The notes: a model not told the origin generated them from the sequence alone. A stretch of 64,000 nt of DNA from Melieria omissa (GCA_963971225.1 OZ020267.1:110378163-110442162); one strand, 5' to 3'. Shown: positions 1 to 11,854, counted from the stretch's first letter. Program-made: numbers and translations.

Positions 1-1684
1 AATTACGTTAAATACTTCTTGATTCTAATATTTAACATTAAATTTGTTCAGTTTAAAATATTTATTATTTTAACAAGTTAAATTTGTTTATAATTTTAGG
101 TGTTTCTAAAATTTTATATTATTTATATGCATAATTTCTTTAGAATTATAGTGTTGTGAGATCAGATAACCACTTAATTTTTTTCATTATATAACTTTTT
201 ATATTATTTTTGTATTCCATAGAATTAAATTATTTTATGAATTAATTTTTATAAATGTTCAGAATTTTTTTAATTCTTAAAGCCATAAATTTTCTTTAAT
301 TTAGAAACACATAAAAGTCAAAATTTTTGATTCCACAAAAATTTTTTTTATTTTTGTTAAAAGTATTGGCAATACTACTTAAAAAAACACTGCTAAATGT
401 CAAAACTAATGCAAACAGCCACAAATAAAATTCACCAGTAAATTGTTGGCTCACTAAGTTTACGTTTTCATAGCATACTTTTATGCGGTGCATTGGGAAT
501 GAAACTGTCAAACCGCTTTGGCATTGGGTTTTTGACGTGGTATGGCTTAATGTGTTTTCCATGTTGTGACGGGTTGCCGTATTGTTTTTCTTTTTGTAGA
601 ACTTTATTTTATTTCTGTCTGGCTTCAAAGTTTATTGCTATTGCGATTGCAATAACAAATTCACATAATACAAATGACAATTTTTATGCAGCGGCGTTGT
701 TGGTGAGGAGTTTTAAGCCAATGAGAAATTTATTTAAAACTTTTAAATGTTTCATAAATTGATTTTTTGGAGAACATTTTCGTTAGGTTAGACTGAGCAA
801 TTGGACTGAGAAAATGCATTCTTAAAGTTTGGGAATAAACCAGGTTTTCAAATCTTTTCAAGGTGTGTTGAAAAATTCTCTACGGCAAACAAAAGGCCCT
901 GAACAATTCTGTGGATTATTAAGAGAACACATTTCTAGACCCAGATTGATTGACTTCCTTTAATGATAAATCGAGAGTAGCTTCGTATGTTCCTAATTGA
1001 GCACTGCACACTTAGATGCGATCTCAAAACACAGAACCAATCTCTATGGATGTCTGGTTGAATGTGAGCATGGAAACAAAGACATTTGAAAATGTTTTTC
1101 TTCGTTTGAAAGAGTAGAGAATTTTTCCTATTAAGTGTTGAATCACTTTGAGAGCCCACGAATCTCAATCACTACGGTCACTGCTTTTTTGGTTTTTGTT
1201 ACCGTATTTTCAGCTTCCGACTTGTCGGCCACACTTTGCCAATCACTGACAGCATTTCAACTGCACATTTTTCGAGGTTATAAAATGCTTTTGTGACCGC
1301 TGGTCAACGTGTCATTTGATTTTGCCACTTCAGTTGCTTTTAATCGATTGATTGACATTGTTGATGGTTATTTCCGATCATCCCTTAGCCGCTGTCATAA
1401 GTAACAATGTGCTTTCAATGAGTGCCGAATTTAGTTGTCTTTTATTATGGCCATCAAAAATTATCCAAATTGCGAACTTTGCTTTTTGCTTGTTGTCACT
1501 TTTTTTTGTTGTTTTTGCAAATACACATGAAAATTTTAACTAATTTACAATTTGTTTTTAATTTAGCATTTTTACTGATTTTGATCTCTATGGGTTTTAG
1601 TGTACTGTGAGCATCAGCGAAAAGTTCAATTTCAAAGGTGCTTGTTGAGAGACGCTTTGGCGAATTGTCGGCGTTTGGCAGCCG
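1..1684. other. AT-rich non-coding stretch downstream of the kinase gene
   Basis: I see no gene here. The open frames present are short, overlap on both strands and resemble no protein I know. The kinase gene on the minus strand ends at 1685, so the right edge should contain its 3' UTR. A GGTTAG-type run near 783 resembles the tails of non-LTR elements elsewhere in the window but is too short to call. Confidence 0.5.
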
Positions 1685-4600
1685 CTAGGTGGTCGGCACT
1701 TTCATCCAGGGGTCGTCCTTGATTTGCTGCACGCGATAGCGCATTTTGAGCGGCGCCAGAATGTGCAAAATCAGCTGCTTGCACTCGGTGGAAACGAGCG
1801 GAGTCTTGGGAAAGACCAGCGACGCGTTGATGCGCTTGAGCAGGATGTGCACATTGGAGCCATCGTACGGCAGCCGCCCGAATACCATCGCATAGCAGAC
1901 GACCCCGCACGCCCAGATGTCGGACAGGAAGGGATCGTACGCGATGCCTGTTGGTGGAAAGAATGCTTCACAATTTTCGGCGTAAGGCAAATCAATTAAC
2001 GTATGGGATGGCCGGCCGCTGGCGACATACCTTTCAGGATTTCGGGACTAGCATAGGCGTAGCTGCCGCAAAACGTCTTCGACAGTATGACCTGCTGGTC
2101 GCTGGTGCGCGTATCCTTGCGCGCAAAACCGAAATCGATCAATTTGAGTGCATAGTTCTCGTCCAATAGAAGATTTTCGCACTTGATATCACTGCAGGTG
2201 AGAATGATGCAATGTGAATTTGTATTGAATATGAATGGATATGCTATTTACCGATGCACCACACCCTTTGAGTGTATGTACTCGACTGCACTCATTAGTT
2301 GGGTGAAGAGTGTGCGCGCCTGTGACTCATCCAGAAACTTCTTCTCTCGCACATAGTCCAGCAGTGTGCCATTCTCAGCCAGCTGCATGATCAAGTACAC
2401 TCTACAGTGGAACGGATAAGAGTTTGTAGATGAGTTCAGTATATAAAAGACATATAGTACATGACGTAAAAAGGAAGGCTTAGTGGAGTCAATTCCTGCC
2501 CTACGTAACACAATGGGCATAGAACACAGAAAGGAGTTATGGAAATTTCTAATATTGCAAATTAGAAGACATAGAAAAGACAAATAGAACCTTACTTGAA
2601 AACTTCAAAACGCTAGGAAGGTCCTTAACCCTTTAAGGACGAATTCTAATTTCGAAAACCAAGATAATCTTGGCACACAAATTCTAAAACTATCCTTTTC
2701 TTCGGGGACATATAACTCGATTAAATTGAATGCTTGGGTCATAAGTTCTGAATAATTGCATAGTAGGGTTTTAGAAACTTGGTGGGACGTATTATCCTAG
2801 TAATCCCGAAAGGGTTAAATAGTTTCTAAATTATTCTAATATAATAGATCATACTTAACCGGTTGCTATAGTAGATTACAACGATATAAATGCCAGATAG
2901 GACATGTACACAACTCCATTTGAAGGGTTTGCACGGTCCTACATTACTGTTGAGAACTTTCAAATCTTAACACTACAATATTTATTGAACAGATCCCTCA
3001 AGGATATGGGATCATTTCAAATGTGACTGAAGTTTGCAAAGAATCTTTTATACACTGTGGTGCATAACTATAGCCTAGTTTTATTTTATAGGTTCTTTTG
3101 ATTCCAAAAGAGTATACAAAAAATCGTGGTATGAGGAATAAGAGAGCTTGCGAGGACACATATCAGGAGAGAAGAATTCTCAAAATAAAATACGCCGTTA
3201 TACCGTAAGAGGGAAAAGTGTGATTTTTTATTGGTGCATAACTATAACCTAGTTCCTTTGTACTCCAGTTTATTCGAAATTTTCGTTTGATGTCACATTT
3301 GTTTTTAATGTCTATCATAACTGTCCTTATGAGATTTTAAAATGCCACGCGGTGTTCAATTGAACGATACCGAAAAAGGCCAAATAAGTGCATTTAAGGA
3401 AGCAGGATTAAATTTTAGTGAAATCGCGCGAAAATTAAGCCGGTCTGACCGAGTTGTGCGTAATTATTTAGCAGATCCCGAAAATTATGGAAACAACCGT
3501 CGGGGTGGTCCGAAACCGAAGTTATCTGAACGCGATACTCGTCGCATTCAAAATCTAGCCAGCAATTCTTTGAAGTCTGCATCAAAAATTGCTAGGGAAT
3601 GTGACCTAAATGTTTCGCGTTGGACCATTAACCGCGCAATTAAGAGGTCTCCCACCCTCATCCGGGAAAAACTTAAATCTGCTCCCAAATTGCTGCCCCG
3701 TCACATAAATGCACGCCTCGAGTTTGGACGAGAGAACATGAGAACGGATTGGGAAAAGGTAGTTTATATTAATAAGGTCATTAATAAGTAAAAATTAATC
3801 CTTTTTCCGGTACAGGTAATTTTCTCTGATGAGGAAAAGTTTAATTTTGACGGGCCTGATGGTTTCAACTCTTACTGGAGGGATATTCGGAAGGAACCCC
3901 GTTATTTTTTCAAACGAAATGTTGGTGGCGGATCGTTAATGGTTTGGGGTGCCTTTTGTGTAGATGGCATGTTGGAGTTGGCGTTCCCCAGCACACGAAT
4001 GAACTCTGCAGAATACACCCAAGTGTTGCGAATGAACCTTCTTCCATTTTTGGAAAAAAATCGAGAGGTTGATTGGACATTCCAACAAGACAATGCGGCC
4101 ATACACACCAGTCGGGAGACAAGAGAATGGTCAACATCACTTTTTTGAAGTGGCCAGCATGCTCCCCAGATCTAAATCCGATCGAGAATGTTTGGGGAAT
4201 TATTGTACGACGGATTTACGAAGAAAATAAGCAGTACATAAATGTCGATGAACTAAAAAGCGCTATTGTTATATCATGGGAATCTGTGAGTCTTGAGACG
4301 CGAACACGCTTGGTAGAAAGCATGCCAAACCGTGTTTTTGAAATGATTCACAATAAGGGTGGATCCACGCATTATTAAACTTGTCAATGTTTATAAATCC
4401 ACTATAGTTAAATGGACAAACTACACTAGGTTATAGTTATGCACCAATAAAAAATCACACTTTTCCCTCTTACGGTATAACGGCGTATTTTATTTTGAGA
4501 ATTCTTCTCTCCTGATATGTGTCCTCGCAAGCTCTCTTATTCCTCATACCACGATTTTTTGTATACTCTTTTGGAATCAAAAGAACCTATAAAATAAAAC

Positions 4601-6775
4601 TAGGCTATAGTTATGCACCACAGTGTAGAAGGGAATTTTGTCAGGGTAGAACCACTGAGTCGCAGTGATTAGGCGAAGGGTTTCCTATCGCTTTGAAGCT
4701 CTAAATCGAATCCATATATAATTTATTAATGGTACATCTTTGGCTGATTTGGGGCTCGAAAAACAACTCTCCGACTCAACTCATTTTTTCAATTAAAATC
4801 TTGGTCAAATTAACATTGATGTAACCAATACTGAATACAGGTAGAAAAGTGGGTAAGCTTAGGTGTAACTTACTTCAATCGCCGATAACTCATTGTGATT
4901 CCACACTGAAAAACCTAAGGAACCCCCAACAATGTTCCTTGGAAAAACTAGTTCAAAGTAAAACCAGTTCAATTCATTACACACCGGGCAAGGTGAACTA
5001 CATAGGCCGAGGTCAACAAGGTCTGCTACTTGGGAGTAGCAGAATGGTCATCACTGGCCTAAGGGTACACTACGAAGTAGGCTACTACGAACTATGGTCG
5101 AGCAGTCACAATTAAAGTGCAGAACATCCCACTTCTCATGATGTTGTGAAGCGAAATTATATAGTACAATCTAAAGAAACCAAGTTGGCTTGGCCATGTC
5201 TGCCGTTAAGACGATGAAGCTCCGGCGAAACAGGTGTTTGATGCGGTAGTTGGAGTTCGATGGGAGAGAGGCCGTGTCTCCGGTGGAAGGACCAAATTGA
5301 GGAGGCCCTATAATTTCTTGACGTGACCAACTGGAGAAGATGCATCAGATGAAATCAGAGGCTTCATGAGAAAACTTTGCGGCAGGCCGTAACCCAGTAA
5401 CGGGTTGTTATGGCCAGTTAAGTGAGTAAGTAAAGAAATAAGTAAGTAATATAAAGCAAACAAATAAACAGTTACACAAAAAGGCGCACGAGCGACATTT
5501 GCAAGGGGAAGCGAACAACTGCGAAAAACAGCGCAACAACCTGATCTAGGGAGGTCCCCAACCATTCTGCTGTAACCTCCTCACAACAGATGGTGCTACG
5601 AGCGAATGCGACGTTCCTGAGCGGCGTTAGATGATTCCATCACTTAGGACTACCTGCGGCAGGCCAATCAGCTATCCTGGCAGCACAACACAACTGATTA
5701 ATGTAACCAACACAAGGCTGTCTTGTGGAGGCCTTATGCTCCCGTGAGGAGTGAACAAGGAAAAAATAAAGAAACCTCAAAGCAGAACACTCTCTAAAAC
5801 TTTTTTTTAGTAGGTCAAACGGGACCTACGCTTTTGTATAGCACAATCCTCAGTAACCTCAGAAGAGGACACTTTCTTTCGTAGACCAAGAGAAATCGGT
5901 GCTTTATAGAATATTACAAGATCGCTGATCATCATTTCAAACTAGCAACTAAAAGTGCATTTCTGCCTTTTAACATATGCTGGAAAAATCTTTGATAGTC
6001 TTCTCAATGAGTGATTCAAACTCTGAAGCTCTTAGGTTCCCATCTAGCTGATCTCTCACAATTTAAATAGTCACTCAAAGCTGAACCATTGTTTGCCTAT
6101 GTTGCAACTGAGAAACAGCATAGGAGTCCATTATGCTCGAGCGAAAAGCCCTAATTAGAATCAATAATTCAAACCCATCGTTTCAACATATCAGACATTC
6201 TTCACATCTCTCATTTTCTAGGGCCAATTTTTTTTACACTCTCGCTTCTCCTAACTCTTATCGAGGCCTTTGCAGTCAACTTTCACTTTCGTCATTTCGT
6301 TGGCATACCTGTGACTTGTCTCGATGCTCTGATAGAACGCTATAAGATTGTCGTGATGCAGCCCTTTGACTGCTTCGATTTCACGCGGTAAAAACTTTTG
6401 CGTGTACTCGGTGGGCGCCTTCACCTTGGAAATGATTTTGACCGCTACCCGTTTGCCATACTCTTCCGAGTAACCGATTTTCACTTTGGCATAATTGCCA
6501 GTGCCGATTACTTTGCCAAGTATGATGCCATGATCCTCGAGTATTGTCTTTTGACGGCCAGGTCCTTTATTGGCTGATGGTGAAACGCTGGTTTGCGATG
6601 GCGGATCATCAGCAGCTGGAGGGGGCGCCTGGCTGCTCTGCGGTTTCTCGTTGTCCTTACCCGTTGTAGTAGTTTCATTCGGAAATGTGTCTTTTAAATT
6701 GTATGCTTTCGGCTTGTTTGCGATTTCGCTTTTGGTATTCGGTATTTCATGTGATCCCGTCCCCAACTGCATCAA
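1685..6775 (-). CDS. Tssk: Testis-specific serine/threonine kinase (TSSK family)
   Basis: Ser/Thr protein kinase of the TSSK group, which acts in spermatids during chromatin remodelling and tail formation. Four coding exons (minus strand): 6775-6309, 2401-2252, 2191-2031, 1947-1685; all junctions are GT-AG and in frame, giving 346 residues. Residues 1-80 are a low-complexity Ser/Thr/Pro-rich extension. The kinase domain follows: Gly-loop GTGNYAKV (91-98), VAVK lysine 113, alpha-C Glu in REIE, catalytic HRDIKCEN (205-212), DFG (225-227), TSSK-type activation loop SKTFCGS, and ASPE where most kinases have APE. All catalytic residues are present, so it looks active. The 3.9-kb intron 1 carries a Tc3-like transposon and an RTE fragment. 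Drosophila has more than one TSSK gene and I cannot say which is the ortholog. The start at 6775 is the first Met of the open frame; a further 5' exon is not excluded. Confidence 0.85.
3053..4625 (+). mobile_element. Tc3-like DNA transposon, complete ends, TA target duplication
   Basis: Complete element of 1573 bp flanked by TA (3051-3052 and 4626-4627). The terminal inverted repeats are unusually long, about 200 bp (3053-3255 and 4425-4625), and begin CACTGTGGTGCATAAC. Each repeat carries the GTGCATAACTATA(A/G)CCTAG motif twice, once at the outer tip and once at the inner edge, like the paired transposase-binding sites of Tc3 and IR/DR-type Tc1 elements. The two arms are nearly identical, which suggests a fairly recent insertion into the kinase intron. 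It encodes a DD34E-type transposase that is now frameshifted. Confidence 0.93.
3342..4378 (+). pseudogene. Tc3-like transposase, spliced and frameshifted
   Basis: Transposase with an N-terminal paired-type helix-turn-helix region starting MPRGVQLNDTEKGQ, then the catalytic core: first Asp in VIFSDEEKF, second in QQDNAAIH, and the Glu in PDLNPIENVWG. A 57-nt GT-AG intron at 3759-3815 interrupts the frame; removing it joins Trp-Glu-Lys directly to Val-Ile-Phe-Ser-Asp, the expected catalytic context. After the second Asp the frame hits a stop at 4146-4148, while the continuation (WPACSPDLNPIENVW to the C-terminus at 4378) is in another frame. The shift lies between about 4095 and 4145. This copy therefore probably makes no full transposase, unless the shift is a sequencing error. 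Confidence 0.85.
5115..5455 (+). mobile_element. RTE-like non-LTR retrotransposon, 3' fragment
   Basis: The plus strand carries the decayed C-terminal end of a reverse transcriptase polyprotein, with recognisable pieces reading LAWLGHVCR, EAPAKQVFDAVVG, ERGRP and RWKDQIEEAL. This is the typical tail of RTE-like insect elements. It ends in a short tandem tail of AAGT/GTAA units near 5420-5450, as RTE/CR1-type elements do instead of poly(A). The same segment recurs on the minus strand at 51045-51300, where the reading is better preserved. The 5' part is missing. The clade is inferred from these motifs only. Confidence 0.65.
5500..5780 (+). repeat. Retroelement 3'-tail repeat, copy 1
   Basis: Non-coding sequence related to 63545-63715. 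Shared blocks are ACAACAGATGG, then GATTAAYGTAACCAACAC, then a GAGTGAAYAAGGA block near the end. Two copies far apart in the same relative orientation suggest a dispersed element, most likely the 3' UTR of a non-LTR retrotransposon. I do not recognise the family. Confidence 0.5.
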
Positions 6776-8523
6776 TTATATGATCTCAACTCGTTCACGC
6801 AATCACCTCGTTATTGGACTTTTCGCAGAATGCTTACCAAACAGAATAATTTTGCAAGTTGTGATTGTTCGAAACGTTGTTGTATGGATTAGTTGGATGG
6901 ATTTTACAGTTTTTTACGTTTGTAAAAAATTAATTTAGAATTTAAAGTTGTTAAATTTTTTTTAGTTGGTATCGAACATGTCAGTCATTCAAAGAATGAC
7001 TTGCGGAAATTTTGTAAAAACCAAAATAGTTTTCGAAAATATTTTTGTGTTTTGGAGTAAATAGAGAATTTTTGAAATTTAGACTGACATCGAGAAGTTA
7101 ATTGCTAAGCTTGCAGAGATTTTTAGAAAAAGGAGAATACAATAAGAAATATCAAATTATTAAAAAGTCATAAAAGTAAAATGCGCTAAGGATTTTAATG
7201 CTGAAAGCGAAAGAGATTGAAGATTTGAAAGGAAACAAGTGAGTGAATGTGAAACCATTATGAAATATATGAAAATGATGGGATTTTTTTTTTTGGATTT
7301 TTTTATTGTAAATTTTTGTTTTTTGTAAAATAATTTTTTTTGTAAATTAATTTTGTAGCGAAGGTGTTATTTGGAAACTTTGCAGCATAATTGAAGAAAA
7401 GTCATGTAAAAGCTATTGGCTGATAAAGTTATCTAAATTAAATTTTTGCATTTGTATCAATCATCTGTATTTTATGCTATGACGAGCACCCTGTAGTCAA
7501 GTTGCGTATTTGGTGGCAAAAGTAAACTTGTGGGATCTGCTAAATTGCATAAGGTAATCGAACTTGTTGAATGTAACAGACCGTAAATTGTTTCTGTCTC
7601 TTCAATTAATCTCATCAATAAATGGAAAAAGACACACAATGGACCTGATATATCTCCGAGAGAAAGTGAATTACATGTAGGACACAAATCTTCCAAACTA
7701 AACCAACTTTTTTACGAACAATGAGGGCTATAGATGTGTGTTCAATGAGAAATTGGAACCCCTTAAGAGATCTATTATCTTTCGAAAATACTAAAAAGGC
7801 TCAACATTGGACTTAAACCAGACTTGATATGGTAAGGTTGAGTCTATGTGAGTCGATGACGTTGCAGCGTTCACCTTATCTAGTCCCATTTAAACTATGT
7901 TTAGACCATCTAAATCCTCTTAGTTCACACGTTTATTTTAAATGTGTATTTTCGGTGCTTAAAGTTATTAAATCCTGGCAAAAAAGAGTTGACGTAGCCA
8001 ATCTTCATTGTAAAAAGAAAGAACAAACATTTTAGAAAACTATTTTTCAAGTTTCAGCTCAGCAGAAGAATCAGTGAAAGAGGCTTTGGGGAAAACCCTC
8101 ACGATTAAAACAAAATCATTAAAATCCAGAGACCAGCTGTTCTTTTAATTGTTATATTTTATTTAAGCAGTTTAACAATTTACTCTTTTATTTTATTATC
8201 ACAGTTAAAGCTTTTCGAATAAAGTACAAATCATTATTTAACTAAACATTTAAATTGATTATTTATTACTAAATGCGACAAGTCTTTAAAATCCTCTTTC
8301 TGCATTCTTTACTCTTCAAGCCACGCCAACTCTCATATGTCTCTTAACTCAATATGTTTTCTCTTTCTCTCTCTCTGTCAGTTATCAAGTTTCTAGTTCT
8401 CAAGTTTCTTTACCTTTAACCCCAGAAACACGTTGTGCACTCATTAATTTTCAAGGGGTGGCATTGGGTTTGACAGCAGCAAACTGTTATCCTGTTAGGC
8501 CCAATGTGGCAACACACAAATGC
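6776..8523. other. Intergenic region between the kinase and B9d2
   Basis: The kinase (minus) and B9d2 (plus) are divergent, so this 1.7-kb stretch must hold the kinase promoter on its left and the distal B9d2 promoter on its right. It is AT-rich with poly(T) runs near 7285-7350. I see no conserved coding potential and no repeat end. Confidence 0.5.
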
Positions 8524-8537
8524 GTTGTCAAGGTGAC
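8524..8537. promoter_or_regulatory. RFX-type X-box, palindromic
   Basis: The sequence GTTGTC-AA-GGTGAC matches the X-box consensus RYYNYY-N(1-3)-RRNRAC at every position, and its reverse complement also matches. It lies 217 bp upstream of the B9d2 start codon. RFX factors bind such sites in promoters of ciliary genes in nematodes and flies, and B9d2 and tectonic are genes of that type. Function is inferred from the match and its position. Confidence 0.6.
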
Positions 8538-8753
8538 CATGTTCAATAACAAACTGCACATTTCCTTCGAGCAAAACAAAAGTAGACCATTTACTAACTG
8601 TCAGTCCAGTTGATGTTCTATCAGGCAATCAACTAATTTTTCTTAAAAAGCCAAAATATTGTATTTTATTTGCTCAAATTATGCACAATTGTAGGTCAAT
8701 CAAATGTTTGATTGGTCGACAATCGAGAAATCAATGTGCAACTAATTGAATTG

Positions 8754-9509
8754 ATGGCGGAAGTGCATATAATTGGGCAGATATTGAAAGCTGTGGATTT
8801 TGCCGAGCCGCACACATATTGCAAGTGGAGTCTGCAGAGTGGTGAGTAATGGGAGAGTTTCAAAACGATTACTTTAAAATAAAATAAAACAAATTTTTTT
8901 ATAAATAAAGACCTAAATATCCTAAAAATAAATCAGAGATAAATATAAATATTTTTACACAAACTTTCAATTAGTAGAGGCCATGTTTGATTGCAGGTAG
9001 CGCCTGGAAGCTGATACAGGGTGAGGTGGCTGGTCAGACGCTCGTGTCGGCGCATCGACTGCAGCAAACTTCCGAGTACGCTCAGCCTCTGGACATACAT
9101 CTGGGCGCCGCTTCGGTGCAGGGTTGGCCCAAGTTGCATGTCGAGGTGTATGCGGTGAATGTCCTGGGCAACAGTTGGCCAGTGGGTTACGGCTTCGTGC
9201 ACATACCCAGTCGTCCGGGCTGGCATCGTCTGGAGGTGTTGACGTGGAAGGTGGCGCCGCTCACCTGGTTCGAAAGTGTTCGAGAGAAGTTTGGTGGCGG
9301 TGGTGTGGGCCTAAGCAAGCCGGATTTGATTTTTACGGGCGTGGAAAGGTGAGATTAAGTATTTTATTTTATTTTTTGTTATCTATGAATGGATTTTGTT
9401 GTTATTTTTTTATAGATACAAATTGCAAACACGCTCATCGGGCAAAATAATCATTGATATAAATTTGATTTTGCGAAATTTTGCCAAATTTGGCGTGGAA
9501 TTTAAATAG
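8754..9509 (+). CDS. B9d2: B9 domain-containing protein 2 (ciliary transition zone)
   Basis: B9d2 is a small C2-like B9-domain protein of the MKS module at the ciliary transition zone, where it works with B9d1, Mks1 and tectonics to gate the cilium. Exons 8754-8841, 8997-9348 and 9416-9509 join in frame to 177 residues, about the length of vertebrate B9D2. The start MAEVHIIGQI matches the conserved family N-terminus. Other family features are CKW and SGSAWKL near residues 24-34, GWPKLHVEVY, GYGFVHIPS, and the C-terminal INLILRNFAKFGVE. Intron phases are fixed by the Gly and Arg codons split at the junctions. It is followed 60 bp later by the tectonic start codon, with a perfect X-box upstream. 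Assignment is firm; cilia in flies are limited to sensory neurons and sperm. Confidence 0.95.
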
Positions 9510-9569
9510 AAAACTGCAAATTTTGAGAACTACACATTTCGAATTTCGATTAAAGAATTCGAACACAGA

Positions 9570-11799
9570 ATGCATTACGCACAAATGCTTTTAGTGCCAT
9601 TTTTGGTGCTGCAGCTGGTGGGCGCTGTGAAAATTGGCGTCTCCAAGGTGCTGACTACAACTTTGGCACCAAATACTACAACAACAATAACTACAACAAT
9701 GATTGCCGATACAACCACAGAATTGCTCGAAACTGAATCAACAGTTTTTATGAACTATAGTGAAACTACTCAGATCGCTAGCACCACGTCCAAACCGAAC
9801 TTTACTCTGTTCATATTTCCGCCACGAAAAGCAACGAGAACTAAAACCCCACAACTTGCCACCACAACCGAAATGACTTTGATGGATGAGAACAGCACCG
9901 CGTTGAACGACGTCAATGCCATTCCGTCCACTTTCATTGAGTCTTTGAAGCGAAATGTTTACTGTAATTGCGATTTGCAGCTCAACACTTGCGATGTGAA
10001 CTGTTGTTGTGATCGCGATTGTGCGTCCGAGGCGTTGGTAGTGTTCGATTGCAATGTGGTGCCCAAACATCCGGAACTGCGAAATCGCCTCGAAGATTTT
10101 CAGTATCAACACGGATTACCGTCGTGCAAAATCAACGACGGTTGGTTGTGTGTTTTTCGCACGAACGTTAAACCGCCAAGGGAGAAGGTAAGATGTGAGG
10201 TTTCTTTTAAAAGAGATTTATATATTCTTTATCTACACAAATATATAGCCTATTAATCTGGACATGGATATCACACAACATTATCGCTGGAAAAATCAAG
10301 TTTTGGCAGAACAAACCGCAACCAATGCAAATTTCGGTCATTACAAATTTGGCGATCCTCTTAAATTGCTGAATATGGCAACAATGGAAACAGATAATTT
10401 CGGTAGGTTTTATGTGGTCCTGTTTAGACTGTCATAAAAGTTTTCATTCATATACTTTTTCTGTTTTTTATCAATAAAATTACCACTAACACATTCACTT
10501 TCTCCTATCGCAGAGCTTCCACACGCCTTCAGGCCGCCCTACTGTCACATACAGGAGCCCATCAGATATCTGAAGTCCCTGAGCGAAACCTGCCTCATCA
10601 CCAACAATGCCGAGTTGCAACAACATCTGCGCGATTTGCTGCAGCTGGCGCTACGCTCCAAACTGCAACTGCAACCCCTAACAGAATCCGTGGATCAGGA
10701 GCACATTGGCGACCTTTTGGCCGCCCTAACGCTGTTCAAATGTCAAGCCGAAAAATGCTTGGAAGTTACACTGACAAACAGCACCGAAGCGAAGATGCAG
10801 CTGCTGCAATTTCAGCCCACAGAAATTGCGGTCAAAATTGTGCACAACTACACGCAACTGTTGGCAGCACGCATTGAGCTGAGCGCACCCGCCGTCGCTG
10901 CGCTGCCAACACACACCGAACGCTGGTTGACTTTTGCAGTTCAATTTCTCTACCACAATCAATCACAATCGAGCAATGCGTCCATGTTTGCTGCCACTGT
11001 TGGCAGCAATGTCGCTCAACTGACTTCCGGTCCGTTGGGCTACCTGCAAGGCGAACCGCTGATTATAGCCACGTTTGTGGCATACAATCGTAGCGCAGAG
11101 CAGAGCCAACAGAATCAAGTGCTTAGCTATTTCCATCCCAATGCCAGCCGCACGCTGCGCAATCACACGCTGCCACTGTTTACCAGACACCAAAAACTCT
11201 GCCATCAAAATGCCATCAAACGCAACCACATCAATTATGGCATCAGCACGCTGCGACAGTGCAATGTGCGGCTGGCCGACAAGCCTCTTTGGCCAGAGTC
11301 GGCTAATTTCACTGCGCTCTGCGTACGCTTGCAGCAACTGGCGCTCGAGCAGCTCTTCGATGCACAACTGGCCGACATGCAGCAGCTGCTCGTGTCGGAG
11401 CTGGGCCGGCCGCAGAACAGCAGCGCCCGCTGGACGCCGCTGCGCGTGCTCAACGCCGAGCAACCGCCCGTAGTGGGACAGTTCAATGCGGCAACGCGCA
11501 GCTTCAGCTGTCGCAACGTGCTGCTCGGCGCCGCGTACGAGTTTCGTGTAGGTCAGTTTGTGGAGCGCGGCATACCGCATCAGGCGCTGCTCAAGCGCGC
11601 CACGCTCACGCTGGCACAACGCAACGACTTGGAGTTCGCCCTCGACGAAGTGGTCGAGGTGCCGCTGTTCGTGTCGGTGATGTTCTACGACTACGCCGCC
11701 AGCGATGTGATGAACGGCGCCGCTCGCCACTGGCAGCGCAGCCTTCAGGCGACAGCATCGCTGTGCGGCTGCTTACTTTTGAGTGTAATTAGTATTTAA
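9570..11799 (+). CDS. tctn: Tectonic (transition-zone membrane/secreted protein)
   Basis: Tectonic is a transition-zone component that acts with B9 proteins and MKS-module proteins in cilium assembly. Exons 9570-10187, 10249-10402 and 10514-11799 join in frame to 685 residues. Residues 1-19 form a signal peptide with a hydrophobic run (LLVPFLVLQLVGA). A Thr-rich low-complexity stretch follows (about 28-70). The tectonic Cys cluster is near residues 130-155 (CNCDLQLNTCDVNCCCDRDC). The long C-terminal region is Gln/Leu-rich with several N-glycosylation sequons. The last 20 residues are hydrophobic (LCGCLLLSVISI) and may be a membrane or GPI anchor. The GC-rich third exon contrasts with the AT-rich surroundings. 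It begins 60 bp after B9d2 stops and has no obvious promoter of its own. Confidence 0.92.
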
Positions 11800-11854
11800 T
11801 TTCGAATATATATAACTTTAAGTATGACACTAAACTGTCGGCGCAATTCTTAAA

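Larger units (their letters stand above)
2402..6308 (-). other. Intron 1 of the kinase gene, filled with repeats
   Basis: On the minus strand, donor GTATGC follows the Arg codon at 6309 and acceptor TGTAG precedes 2401. The joined frame reads through a Ser-His-Arg-Val-Tyr sequence that matches TSSK kinases. The intron contains a 1.57-kb Tc3-like element, an RTE-like 3' fragment and a retroelement tail. No host exon is visible inside it. Confidence 0.8.

Noticed and set aside
296..762. Overlapping open frames on both strands near the left edge
   Set aside because: Short, AT-rich and without family resemblance or splice context.
10963..11730. 255-residue open frame on the minus strand
   Set aside because: It is antisense to tectonic exon 3, whose frame is conserved. 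The antisense translation is His/Gln/Arg-rich and resembles no family; it arises from GC-rich codon use on the coding strand.
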